NCBI GenBank assembly: GCA_025352845.1
Contig: JANXSC010000296.1
Coordinates: forward strand, 1 to 5,032
DNA from: Opitutaceae bacterium
GTDB lineage: Bacteria; Verrucomicrobiota; Verrucomicrobiia; Opitutales; Opitutaceae
Reading direction: 5' to 3'
DNA length: 5,032 bases
The position numbers and the translations under genes were made by a program. Numbering within the stretch: position 1 is the stretch's first letter; each line of letters begins with the position of its first letter. A model generated the notes under the pieces. The model saw nothing but the letters and a program-made list of their open reading frames with translations, ran no database searches and was not told where the DNA came from. Shown here in pieces: positions 1 to 5,032 of the stretch.

Positions 1-957
1 ACCGCGCAAACCCAGCCCGATCTGATCCTCCTCGATGTGATGATGCCCGGCCTCGACGGGTTCGAAACCTGCCGGCGCTTCAAGGCCCGCGAGAGCACGG
101 CCGCTGTGCCCGTGATTTTCATGACGGCGCTGAACGAGACCGCGGACAAGGTGAAGGCCTTCACCGCGGGCGGCGTGGACTACATCACGAAGCCGATCGA
201 GCACGAGGAGGCACTCGCCCGCGTGCGCACGCATCTCACGTTGCGCCGGCTGCGCCGCGAACTCGAGGTGCAGCTCACGTTCAAGGAACGCTTCATGCGC
301 ATCGCCGGCCACGATCTGCGCAACCCGCTCTGCCTGATCCTCATGGCGGGCGAGCTGGCGCGGCGCCTGCCCGTCGCGCGCGGCTCCGCCGATCTCACGC
401 GCCACCTCGGCAGCATCGGCGAATCCGCCACGCAGATGCGCCGGATCATCGACACGTTTCTCGAACTGCGCGCATCCTCGGCGGGTGAGGCCGGTCCGGC
501 CGCGCGCGTCGATCTCAATCTGCTCGCGGATGCCGTCGTGCGGCAGCACGCGCCCGCCGCCGAGCGTAAACAAATCTCCCTCGCCGCGGAGTCCGCTGAA
601 TCGCTGCCGCCCGCGCGTTGCGACGCCACGCTGATCTACCAGGCCTTCACGAACCTCACGAGCAACGCGCTCAAGTTTACGCCGCCCGGCGGTCGCGTGA
701 CGATTCGCGCGCGGCTCGCGGGTCCGCATCTGCGCGTCGAGCTGCACGACAACGGTCCGGGCGTGCCCGAGGCCGAGCGCGCGCAATTGTTTCGCGAGCA
801 TGCGCGCATCTCCGTCCGCCCCACGGGCGGCGAAGAAAGCAACGGCCTCGGCCTCGCGATTGTGAAACACCTCGTCGAGTCGCAGGCCGGCACCGTGGGG
901 GCGGATTTTCCGGCCGGGGGCGGAAGCGTTTTCTGGTTCGAGCTGCCCGCGCGCTGA
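1..957 (+). CDS. Receiver domain-histidine kinase hybrid (5' end cut off by window)
   Basis: The reading frame is open from the first base, so the start lies upstream; 318 residues are visible. Residues 1 to about 75 are the second half of a response-regulator receiver: phosphoacceptor Asp12 in LLDVMMPGLDG, conserved Thr42 (FMTA) and Lys64 (TKP), with the 30- and 22-residue spacing of CheY-like domains. A short charged helix (about 72-95) leads into a HisKA dimerisation domain with phosphorylatable His104 in GHDLRNPL. The ATPase domain follows: N box around Asn218/Asn222 (NLTSNALKF), G1 box DNGPG at 250-254, and G2 box GLGLAIV at about 282-288. All key residues are present, so it should be an active cytoplasmic kinase that autophosphorylates on His; the receiver probably takes phosphate from, or modulates, a partner. 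No transmembrane segment is visible in this part. The signal and the output regulator cannot be told from the window. It converges on the zinc-ribbon gene, 12 bases away. Confidence 0.93.
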   Translation, partial: TAQTQPDLILLDVMMPGLDGFETCRRFKARESTAAVPVIFMTALNETADKVKAFTAGGVDYITKPIEHEEALARVRTHLTLRRLRRELEVQLTFKERFMRIAGHDLRNPLCLILMAGELARRLPVARGSADLTRHLGSIGESATQMRRIIDTFLELRASSAGEAGPAARVDLNLLADAVVRQHAPAAERKQISLAAESAESLPPARCDATLIYQAFTNLTSNALKFTPPGGRVTIRARLAGPHLRVELHDNGPGVPEAERAQLFREHARISVRPTGGEESNGLGLAIVKHLVESQAGTVGADFPAGGGSVFWFELPAR

Positions 958-976
958 CGCGCGGCGCGATCAGCGC
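951..976. terminator. Hairpin holding the stop codons of two convergent genes
   Basis: gcgctga (951-957) pairs with tcagcgc (970-976). Inside it, cgcg (958-961) pairs with cgcg (965-968) around a 3-base loop, leaving one bulged A at 969. This gives an 11-bp, nearly all-GC stem. The TGA of the kinase gene is at 955-957 and the TGA of the minus-strand zinc-ribbon gene is at 972-970, so each stop sits in one arm. It could end transcription in both directions, but no T-run follows on either strand, so it is not a classical intrinsic terminator. Confidence 0.4.
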
Positions 977-1224
977 CCGAATCGTTTGAGCTGCGCAGCC
1001 GCATCCCAACCCGTCGGCGCGGGCCGGGCCTTGCTCGCCCACGGCGCACCGGCCTTCACCCACGTTTTCCGCCAGCCCGCGAAGGTTTGGCCGCGATCAT
1101 CGTCGGAGACGCCGAATTGAAATCCGCACGACGGACAAATCTCGAACGAGCCGCCGCCGGCTTTGGGGCGGGGCAGCTCTTTCAAGCCGGGCCAGGCGCA
1201 GACAGGACAGAAGTGAGTCTTCAC
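970..1224 (-). CDS. Small zinc-ribbon protein, 84 aa, CPCC-like
   Basis: The predicted product has two zinc-knuckle pairs, Cys6-Pro-Val-Cys9 and Cys30-Pro-Ser-Cys33-Gly, which probably bind one zinc ion. They are followed by FQFGVSDDD (35-43) and a Trp-rich tail (W51, W55, W62, W73). The pattern 'FEICPSCGFxFG...DDD...WR..W...G.PW' is familiar from short bacterial hypothetical proteins related to the cysteine-rich CPCC group; their biochemical role is not established to my knowledge. I chose the GTG at 1224 because the cysteine region begins five codons later. The frame stays open further upstream, but that stretch overlaps the preceding gene in another frame and looks non-coding. No Shine-Dalgarno is visible. 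It starts 10 bases after the stop of the exported-protein gene, so the two are probably co-transcribed and translation may be coupled. A protective or partner role for that protein is possible but unproven. Confidence 0.8.
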   Translation of the reverse strand: MKTHFCPVCAWPGLKELPRPKAGGGSFEICPSCGFQFGVSDDDRGQTFAGWRKTWVKAGAPWASKARPAPTGWDAAAQLKRFGR

Positions 1225-1234
1225 GGGTTCAGAT

Positions 1235-1981
1235 TCAGGGAGCGATCGCTTTCGCGGGCTTGCCGGGCTGCCGCTCGAAATAGCCGCGGCTGTCGGGTTT
1301 GAAAAAAGTCTTCGTCGTGCCGTCGCGATTGTAGGCCGCGAAGAGCCCGCTCTTCGGATCGAAGACACGTTGCACGCCGTCGCCGTCGATCTTCACGAGG
1401 AATTCGCCGGTGCGCGCGCGCTGGCGGAATTCCCACGCCTTGCGCGCATAGTCGTCGGCATTCTTCGCGGCGACATCGGCGCCGTGCCGCTGAAAATGAT
1501 CCTCGAGCGAGGCGACGTTGCCCCACGTCTGGCGCGTCGGCGGTGCGACGACAGGCGGCGATGACGGCGGAGATTTTGCCGCGGGCTTCGCCGATTGATT
1601 CACGGCCGGCGCGGTGGGTTTCGCCGACGTTACGCCCCCGGCCGTGACGAACTCGCCCTTCGCGAGCTGCCGCCGCGCGGTGCCGACCGCGAAAAAATAT
1701 TTCGTGCCCGCGACGAGGCCCGTAAGCGTGACGGCGTGCGAGTCGGTGACCGCGCCGCCCTCCGTCTTCTGCGTGAGCTTGTCCAGCGCGGTGCCGTAGT
1801 CGATGCGCGACCCCGTCGGCACATCCGTCCGCCAGCGCACCGTCGCACCCAGCGGAGTAATCTCTGCGACCTCGACGTTGCCGACCACTTCCGCCGCACG
1901 CGCGCCTATCGCAGACGCGGCACTCGCACACCACCACGCCGCCAATAGTCGGAAAAAAATCGGGAGGGAAGGAGCGCGCAT
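1235..1981 (-). CDS. Exported fibronectin-III-like protein with toxin-like C-terminal domain
   Basis: A 248-residue protein. Residues 1 to about 24-30 form a Sec-type signal peptide: Arg2, hydrophobic core IFFRLLAAWW, and likely cleavage after ASA (22-24) or ARAA (27-30). With no lipobox Cys at the cleavage site, it should be periplasmic or secreted. Residues about 31-114 read as a fibronectin-III-like fold (VEVAEITPLGATVRW, then HAVTLTGLVAGTKYFFAV), also seen at the N-terminus of purple acid phosphatases. Residues 115-150 are a Pro/Ala/Ser linker. Residues about 153-240 form a compact polar domain with LEDHFQRHGADVAAKNADDY (159-178), VFDPKSGLFAAYNRDGTTKT and FFKPDSRGYFERQPGK. That series resembles the nuclease tips of polymorphic toxins of the Barnase/EndoU/Colicin E5-D/RelE class; I recognise it from motif order only. 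It could equally be a non-catalytic relative. It heads a two-gene unit with the zinc-ribbon gene. No Shine-Dalgarno precedes the ATG. Confidence 0.85.
   Translation of the reverse strand: MRAPSLPIFFRLLAAWWCASAASAIGARAAEVVGNVEVAEITPLGATVRWRTDVPTGSRIDYGTALDKLTQKTEGGAVTDSHAVTLTGLVAGTKYFFAVGTARRQLAKGEFVTAGGVTSAKPTAPAVNQSAKPAAKSPPSSPPVVAPPTRQTWGNVASLEDHFQRHGADVAAKNADDYARKAWEFRQRARTGEFLVKIDGDGVQRVFDPKSGLFAAYNRDGTTKTFFKPDSRGYFERQPGKPAKAIAP
1969..1974 (+). promoter_or_regulatory. AAGGAG Shine-Dalgarno-like site, probably a decoy
   Basis: A perfect AAGGAG lies 5 bases before an ATG at 1980, which is in frame with the 360-residue gene downstream and would lengthen it by 35 residues. However, the motif lies inside the signal-peptide codons of the opposite-strand gene, and the 35 added codons use agt, aga, aca, gca, cca and gga, which are scarce in the body of the gene. 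I therefore prefer ATG 2085 as the start and treat this site as coincidental. Confidence 0.35.
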
Positions 1982-1994
1982 GAAAACGAGTCGG

Positions 1995-2022
1995 ATTAGA
2001 TTTCAGGCGGCGAAATGCACAA
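1995..2022 (-). promoter_or_regulatory. Candidate promoter for the exported protein/zinc-ribbon unit
   Basis: Read on the minus strand, TTGTGC (2022-2017) stands 16 bases before TCTAAT (2000-1995); the latter matches the -10 consensus at 5 of 6 positions, the former the -35 consensus at only 3 of 6. The ATG at 1981 lies 13 bases past the -10, so the leader would be very short, consistent with the absence of a ribosome-binding site. The palindrome tgcacaagtgca (2016-2027) covers the -35 and could be an operator. Confidence 0.3.
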
Positions 2023-2084
2023 GTGCAGAAGCGGCGGCCACCGCGGAGTTGCGTCGCCTCCGCGCGCACCCAAGCGTCCGCGGA

Positions 2085-3167
2085 ATGGCCGAACCCGGCA
2101 CCCGCAATCCGCTGCCGACGCAGCGCAAGCCCAGCTTCCCGATCAGCCCGGACCTGCGCGGCTACCTGCATCGCTACAAACGCGAGCGAGAGCTGCCCGT
2201 CACCTACGCGCGGCTGCGCGCGTTTCAGGAAGTCATTCCGCTCACCGACGAGACCGGCAAGCCCACGCTCTGGGACACTGTCATTTACCCCGCGTCCGAG
2301 ATGAGCGCGCTCAACGAGGCGCTGAAGGAAGTTTACGCGTGGCTGAAGGTGGACGGCGATCTCTCGGTCGTGAGCCACCTCTACGTGGACCGCGTGGACT
2401 TCTGCACGTTTGGGAATTCGACGCCGTTTCGCGTGCGAATCGTCAATGCCTACAACGACAATCAGGACTACTTCTACGTGAAGAAGGCGGATGCCTCGCG
2501 CATCTACGGCATCGAACTCGAGCACCTGCTCTCGCCCAACCGCCTTAACTTTCTCTCGCAGGGCGACACGCTGATCGAGGAGCACATCGCCGGCGTGCCC
2601 GGCGATATTTTTATCTCCGACTGGCTCGGCCGCCGCCCCGAGTTGAAACCGATCCGCGTCGCGAAGGAGCTGGTGAAATTCAACGAACGCTGCTTCGTGC
2701 GCCTGCTCGGCGACATGCGCTCCTACAATTTCGTCGTGGTCGTCACGCCCGACTTTGAGGAGGCGCAGGTGCGGATTCGCGCGATGGATTTCGATCAGCA
2801 GAGCTACGACGGCCGGAAAAATTTCTACCTGCCGCAGTTTTTCAAGGACAACCTGCCGCTCGTCCGCTTCTGCCAGCGACACCTGCGCCTTGAGACCGCG
2901 CACCAATACCGCCGCGAGGAGCAGACGCTCATGCTCCAGCGCGCCTCACTCGCCTCGGAGCGGCTCGGGCGGCTCCTGCACAGCATGAGCCGCGACACGC
3001 TCGCCCCGCAGGAAAAAATCCACTCGCTGCGCGCCGAACTCGCCGAGCACTACCAACGCACCGACTACCTCCGCTGCGAATCGATGGGCGCGCTCATCCG
3101 CGAAAACCTCGAGTCGATCCGCCGCGACATCGGCAAACCGATCGTGCCGGAACTGGTGCCGGAGTGA
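2085..3167 (+). CDS. Uncharacterised 360-aa protein with kinase-like motifs
   Basis: I do not recognise the family. The motif order fits a protein-kinase/aminoglycoside-phosphotransferase fold. DYFYVKKAD (128-136) could supply the ATP-phosphate lysine (Lys133 or 134), IELE (143-146) the partner glutamate, and EEHIAGVPGD (165-174) a hinge. LLGDMRSYNFVVV has Asp210 and Asn215 in the D-x4-N spacing of the phosphotransferase catalytic loop (as in HGDLHPGN), and AMDFDQQSYDGR has DFD at 235-237 as a metal-binding motif. The C-terminal 90 residues (about 265-352) are charged, mostly helical and possibly coiled-coil. No signal peptide or membrane segment is seen, so it is probably cytoplasmic. The ATG at 2085 is preferred because codon use becomes typical (G/C at third positions) right after it, although no Shine-Dalgarno precedes it; ATG 1980 is the alternative. 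It is transcribed away from the exported-protein gene, with 103 bases between the starts. The substrate is unknown. Confidence 0.85.
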   Translation: MAEPGTRNPLPTQRKPSFPISPDLRGYLHRYKRERELPVTYARLRAFQEVIPLTDETGKPTLWDTVIYPASEMSALNEALKEVYAWLKVDGDLSVVSHLYVDRVDFCTFGNSTPFRVRIVNAYNDNQDYFYVKKADASRIYGIELEHLLSPNRLNFLSQGDTLIEEHIAGVPGDIFISDWLGRRPELKPIRVAKELVKFNERCFVRLLGDMRSYNFVVVVTPDFEEAQVRIRAMDFDQQSYDGRKNFYLPQFFKDNLPLVRFCQRHLRLETAHQYRREEQTLMLQRASLASERLGRLLHSMSRDTLAPQEKIHSLRAELAEHYQRTDYLRCESMGALIRENLESIRRDIGKPIVPELVPE

Positions 3168-3232
3168 CGTAGCGCGGTCAGCCTGACCGCGTTGATCGAC
3201 CCAGCACGGTCAGGCTGACCGTGCTACGTCAC
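3164..3232. repeat. Composite inverted repeat (REP/BIME-like)
   Basis: The left arm, 3164-3192, and right arm, 3204-3232, are inverted copies matching at 26 of 29 positions around an 11-base spacer. Each arm is a palindrome in its own right: cgcggtcag-c-ctgaccgcg at 3173-3191 and agcacggtcag-g-ctgaccgtgct at 3203-3225. The RNA could form either one long hairpin or two short ones. The left arm begins inside the last codons of the kinase-like gene and includes its TGA (3165-3167). No T-run follows, so termination would not be of the classical kind. The layout resembles dispersed REP elements made of paired palindromes; copy number elsewhere cannot be seen here. Confidence 0.85.
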
Positions 3233-3387
3233 GAGGTGCGACGCAGGCAAGAAATTGAGCTGATGCCCGAATAATAATGCGCGTCGCAAACGTTTCCCGC
3301 ATTTGGGCGCTCGATTTTTTCCCACGGGCTGTTTGCCTCGTTGCGACGCGCCGTCTGCGCCGCCGTTCACCCCCCACCCCATCCTGC

Positions 3388-4113
3388 ATGTCTCCTTTCC
3401 TCGCCGAACTAGTCGGCACCGCCATCCTCATCACGCTTGGCGACGGTGTCGTCGCCAACGTCGTTCTCCAAAAAACCAAAGGTAACAACAGTGGCTGGAT
3501 CGTCATCACGACGGGCTGGGCGCTCGCCGTGACGGTTGCCGTCTATGCGGTCAACTCGTTCAGTGGCGCGCATCTCAATCCCGCGGTCACGATCGGCCTC
3601 GCGACCATCGGGAAATTTTCCTGGGCCCTCGTCCCGAGCTATCTCGCCGCGCAGATGATCGGCGCGTTCCTCGGCGCGGTCGTAGTGTGGCTCGCGTATC
3701 TGCCGCACTGGAGCGCCACGCCGGACCAAGGCGGCAAGCTCGCCGTCTTCTGCACCGGGCCGGCGATTCGCAGCCCGCTCGCCAATCTCATCACGGAAAT
3801 CATCGGCACCGCCGTGCTCGTGCTCGGCGTGCTTGCGATTCTGCGGCCGGAAAACCTCGTGCCGAACAGCGGTTTTGAAAAGGGCTTTGCGCCCGCCCTC
3901 GTCGGCGTGATCGTGTGGTCCATCGGCCTCTCGCTCGGCGGCCCGACCGGCTACGCGATCAACCCCGCGCGCGATCTCGGCCCGCGCCTCGCGCACGCGC
4001 TGCTGCCGATTGCCGGCAAGGGCGGCAGCGATTGGGGCTATGCGTGGATTCCCGTCCTCGGCCCGATCATCGGCGGCGTGATTGGCGCGTTTATGTTCAA
4101 GTGCTGCTGGTGA
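3388..4113 (+). CDS. glpF: Glycerol facilitator (aquaglyceroporin, MIP family)
   Basis: An inner-membrane channel for passive glycerol uptake, 241 residues (E. coli GlpF has 281), with six membrane helices expected. Both pore half-helix signatures are intact: SGAHLNPAVTIGL with Asn64-Pro-Ala, and GYAINPARDLGPR with Asn192-Pro-Ala-Arg195-Asp196. The Asp after NPAR marks the glycerol-conducting branch rather than water-only aquaporins. By alignment to E. coli GlpF, the selectivity filter is Trp44, Gly180, Tyr189 and Arg195; E. coli has Trp, Gly, Phe and Arg, so the only change is Phe to Tyr. The ATG at 3388 is chosen because MSPFLAELVGTAILI is a typical MIP N-terminus; an upstream extension in the same frame is Arg-rich and not family-like. 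No Shine-Dalgarno is present. The next gene is glycerol kinase, same strand, 138 bases on, which strongly supports the glycerol role. Confidence 0.95.
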   Translation: MSPFLAELVGTAILITLGDGVVANVVLQKTKGNNSGWIVITTGWALAVTVAVYAVNSFSGAHLNPAVTIGLATIGKFSWALVPSYLAAQMIGAFLGAVVVWLAYLPHWSATPDQGGKLAVFCTGPAIRSPLANLITEIIGTAVLVLGVLAILRPENLVPNSGFEKGFAPALVGVIVWSIGLSLGGPTGYAINPARDLGPRLAHALLPIAGKGGSDWGYAWIPVLGPIIGGVIGAFMFKCCW

Positions 4114-4149
4114 ACGCGCGCCACTCGATCAAAACCAACCAAGCCATTG

Positions 4150-4229
4150 GACCGCGGATTACGCCGATGACGCGGATGAAATCCACGCAACGAATGCCTT
4201 TATCCGCGCCATCCGTGTAATCCGCGGTC
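4150..4229. repeat. Imperfect inverted repeat between glpF and glpK
   Basis: Arms 4150-4180 and 4199-4229 are inverted copies matching at 27 of 31 positions, with an 18-base spacer (4181-4198). The outer 13 bases, gaccgcggattac and gtaatccgcggtc, match perfectly. The unit cgcggat recurs within the left arm about one helical turn apart (4154 and 4171). It resembles the 'ccgcggattac...cgcggat' palindromes that I recall as dispersed in Verrucomicrobia and related phyla. It is followed on the + strand by seven A residues (4230-4237 region), not T, so it is not an intrinsic terminator for glpF; as RNA it could still stall decay or partly uncouple glpF from glpK. Confidence 0.85.
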
Positions 4230-4251
4230 AAAAAAAACTCCTGAGCTTTCC

Positions 4252-5032
4252 ATGAAATACATCCTCGCCCTCGATCAGGGCACGACCAGTTCACGCGCCA
4301 TCGTCTTTAATCGCCAAGGCGTGATCGTTGCCGTGGCGCAGCAGGAGTTTCGGCAGATCTTTCCGAAACCCGGCTGGGTCGAGCATGACGCCAACGAAAT
4401 CTGGGCCTCACAATCCGGCGTCGCCGCCGAGGCGCTGCGCAAGGCGAACCTCACCGCGACCGACATCGCCGCCATCGGCATCACGAACCAGCGCGAAACC
4501 ATCGTCGTGTGGGACCGCCAGACCGGCCAGCCCATCGGCAACGCCATCGTCTGGCAGGATCGCCGCACCGCGGGTGCGTGCGACCGGTTACGGAAAGCCG
4601 GCAAGGCCGCGATGATTCGCCGCAAGACGGGCCTCGTCGTCGACGCGTATTTTTCCGGCACGAAACTCCAGTGGATCTTAAACAACATCCCCGGCGCCAA
4701 GGCCCGCGCGCGGGCCGGCGAACTCGCGTTCGGCACGATCGATTCGTGGCTGGTGTGGAATCTCACCGGTGGTCGCGTGCACGTGACCGACGTGAGCAAC
4801 GCCTCGCGCACGATGCTATTCAACCTGAAGACCTGCGACTGGGACGACGAGTTGCTCAAGCTGTTCGGCGTGCCGCGTGCGATGCTGCCGGCGGTGCGCG
4901 CGTCAAGCGAGGTGTATGGCGAATGCAACATGTGGGGCGGCGCGATTCCGATCGCGGGCATCGCTGGCGATCAGCAGGCCGCGCTCTTCGGGCAGGCCTG
5001 CACGCAGCCCGGCATGGTCAAGAACACCTACG
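4252..5032 (+). CDS. glpK: Glycerol kinase, N-terminal half (3' end cut off by window)
   Basis: Catalyses ATP + glycerol to glycerol-3-phosphate and ADP in the cytoplasm (FGGY kinase family). The first 260 residues of a normally ~500-residue enzyme are visible and closely follow the family. Asp8 lies in LALDQGTTSSRA (ATP-phosphate loop), Arg81-Glu82 in ITNQRET, Trp101 in IVWQDRRT, and Tyr133 in DAYFSGTK. Asp240-Gln241 lie in GIAGDQQAALFGQ and correspond to the catalytic base region of E. coli GlpK (Asp245, Gln246). These are the glycerol-contacting residues and all are kept. The frame has no stop up to the window end at KNTY. The ATG at 4252 gives the canonical MKYILALDQGTT start; no Shine-Dalgarno precedes it. 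Together with glpF it forms an uptake-and-trap pair, probably co-transcribed unless the intervening repeat interferes. No glpR or glpD is visible; they could lie beyond 5032. Confidence 0.97.
   Translation, partial: MKYILALDQGTTSSRAIVFNRQGVIVAVAQQEFRQIFPKPGWVEHDANEIWASQSGVAAEALRKANLTATDIAAIGITNQRETIVVWDRQTGQPIGNAIVWQDRRTAGACDRLRKAGKAAMIRRKTGLVVDAYFSGTKLQWILNNIPGAKARARAGELAFGTIDSWLVWNLTGGRVHVTDVSNASRTMLFNLKTCDWDDELLKLFGVPRAMLPAVRASSEVYGECNMWGGAIPIAGIAGDQQAALFGQACTQPGMVKNTY

Noticed and set aside
180..1063. Several overlapping frames of 120-150 codons on both strands inside and just after the histidine kinase
   Set aside because: They are Arg/Ala-rich shadow translations of the kinase gene or of the convergent zinc-ribbon gene.
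1221..2906. A 561-codon open frame on the minus strand, antisense to the kinase-like gene and running out of frame through the exported-protein gene
   Set aside because: It overlaps two genes with coherent protein features, its translation is Arg/Val/His-rich and low in complexity without recognisable motifs, and long antisense frames are expected in GC-rich DNA opposite genes with strong third-position G/C.
3249..3278. AT-rich ataataat as a possible -10 for glpF
   Set aside because: No acceptable -35 stands 15-19 bases upstream (aagaaa at that distance; ttgagc is too close), so the promoter of glpF cannot be placed.
3409..3996. A 195-codon minus-strand frame opposite glpF
   Set aside because: The translation is an Arg/Glu/Asp-rich mirror of a membrane protein, and glpF on the other strand is unmistakable.
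3164..4229. CRISPR array or tandem repeat
   Set aside because: The two inverted repeats differ in sequence, each occurs once here, and there is no regular spacer pattern.
4150..4237. Rho-independent terminator for glpF
   Set aside because: The hairpin is followed by A residues, not T, on the + strand, and the minus-strand side has no T-run either.
4275..4961. A 228-codon minus-strand frame opposite glpK
   Set aside because: It lies wholly inside the glycerol kinase gene and has no domain-like features.

Overview
This window is GC-rich bacterial DNA. It holds six protein-coding genes, two of them cut by the window edges, plus two large imperfect inverted repeats between genes. GC content, strong G/C preference at third codon positions, near absence of Shine-Dalgarno sequences, and dispersed palindromes built on 'ccgcggattac' and 'cggtcag/ctgaccg' fit a Verrucomicrobiota (Opitutaceae-like) chromosome. 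That assignment is inference from general resemblance; there is no rRNA or other marker gene here to confirm it.

Left part (1-957, +): the 3' portion of a two-component protein, with a receiver domain followed directly by a histidine kinase. It converges with a two-gene minus-strand unit. That unit reads from about 1981 down to 970: first a 248-residue exported protein (signal peptide, fibronectin-III-like domain, Pro/Ala-rich linker, C-terminal domain resembling polymorphic-toxin nuclease tips), then 10 bases later an 84-residue zinc-ribbon protein. The stop codons of the kinase and the zinc-ribbon gene lie in the two arms of one hairpin (951-976).

Middle (2085-3167, +): a divergently transcribed 360-residue protein of no family I recognise. 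Its motifs resemble a protein-kinase/aminoglycoside-phosphotransferase fold (VKK, IELE, GD-x4-N, DFD). Its stop codon lies in a composite inverted repeat (3164-3232) in which each arm is itself a palindrome.

Right part (3388-5032, +): a glycerol uptake and activation pair. GlpF (aquaglyceroporin) admits glycerol and GlpK (glycerol kinase, 5' half only) traps it as glycerol-3-phosphate. The 138-base gap between them contains the second inverted repeat (4150-4229).

The most interesting candidate is the minus-strand pair: an exported protein with a toxin-like tip followed closely by a small zinc ribbon, possibly an effector/immunity-like couple. The kinase-like orphan diverging from it is the second candidate. 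Both functional readings are inference.
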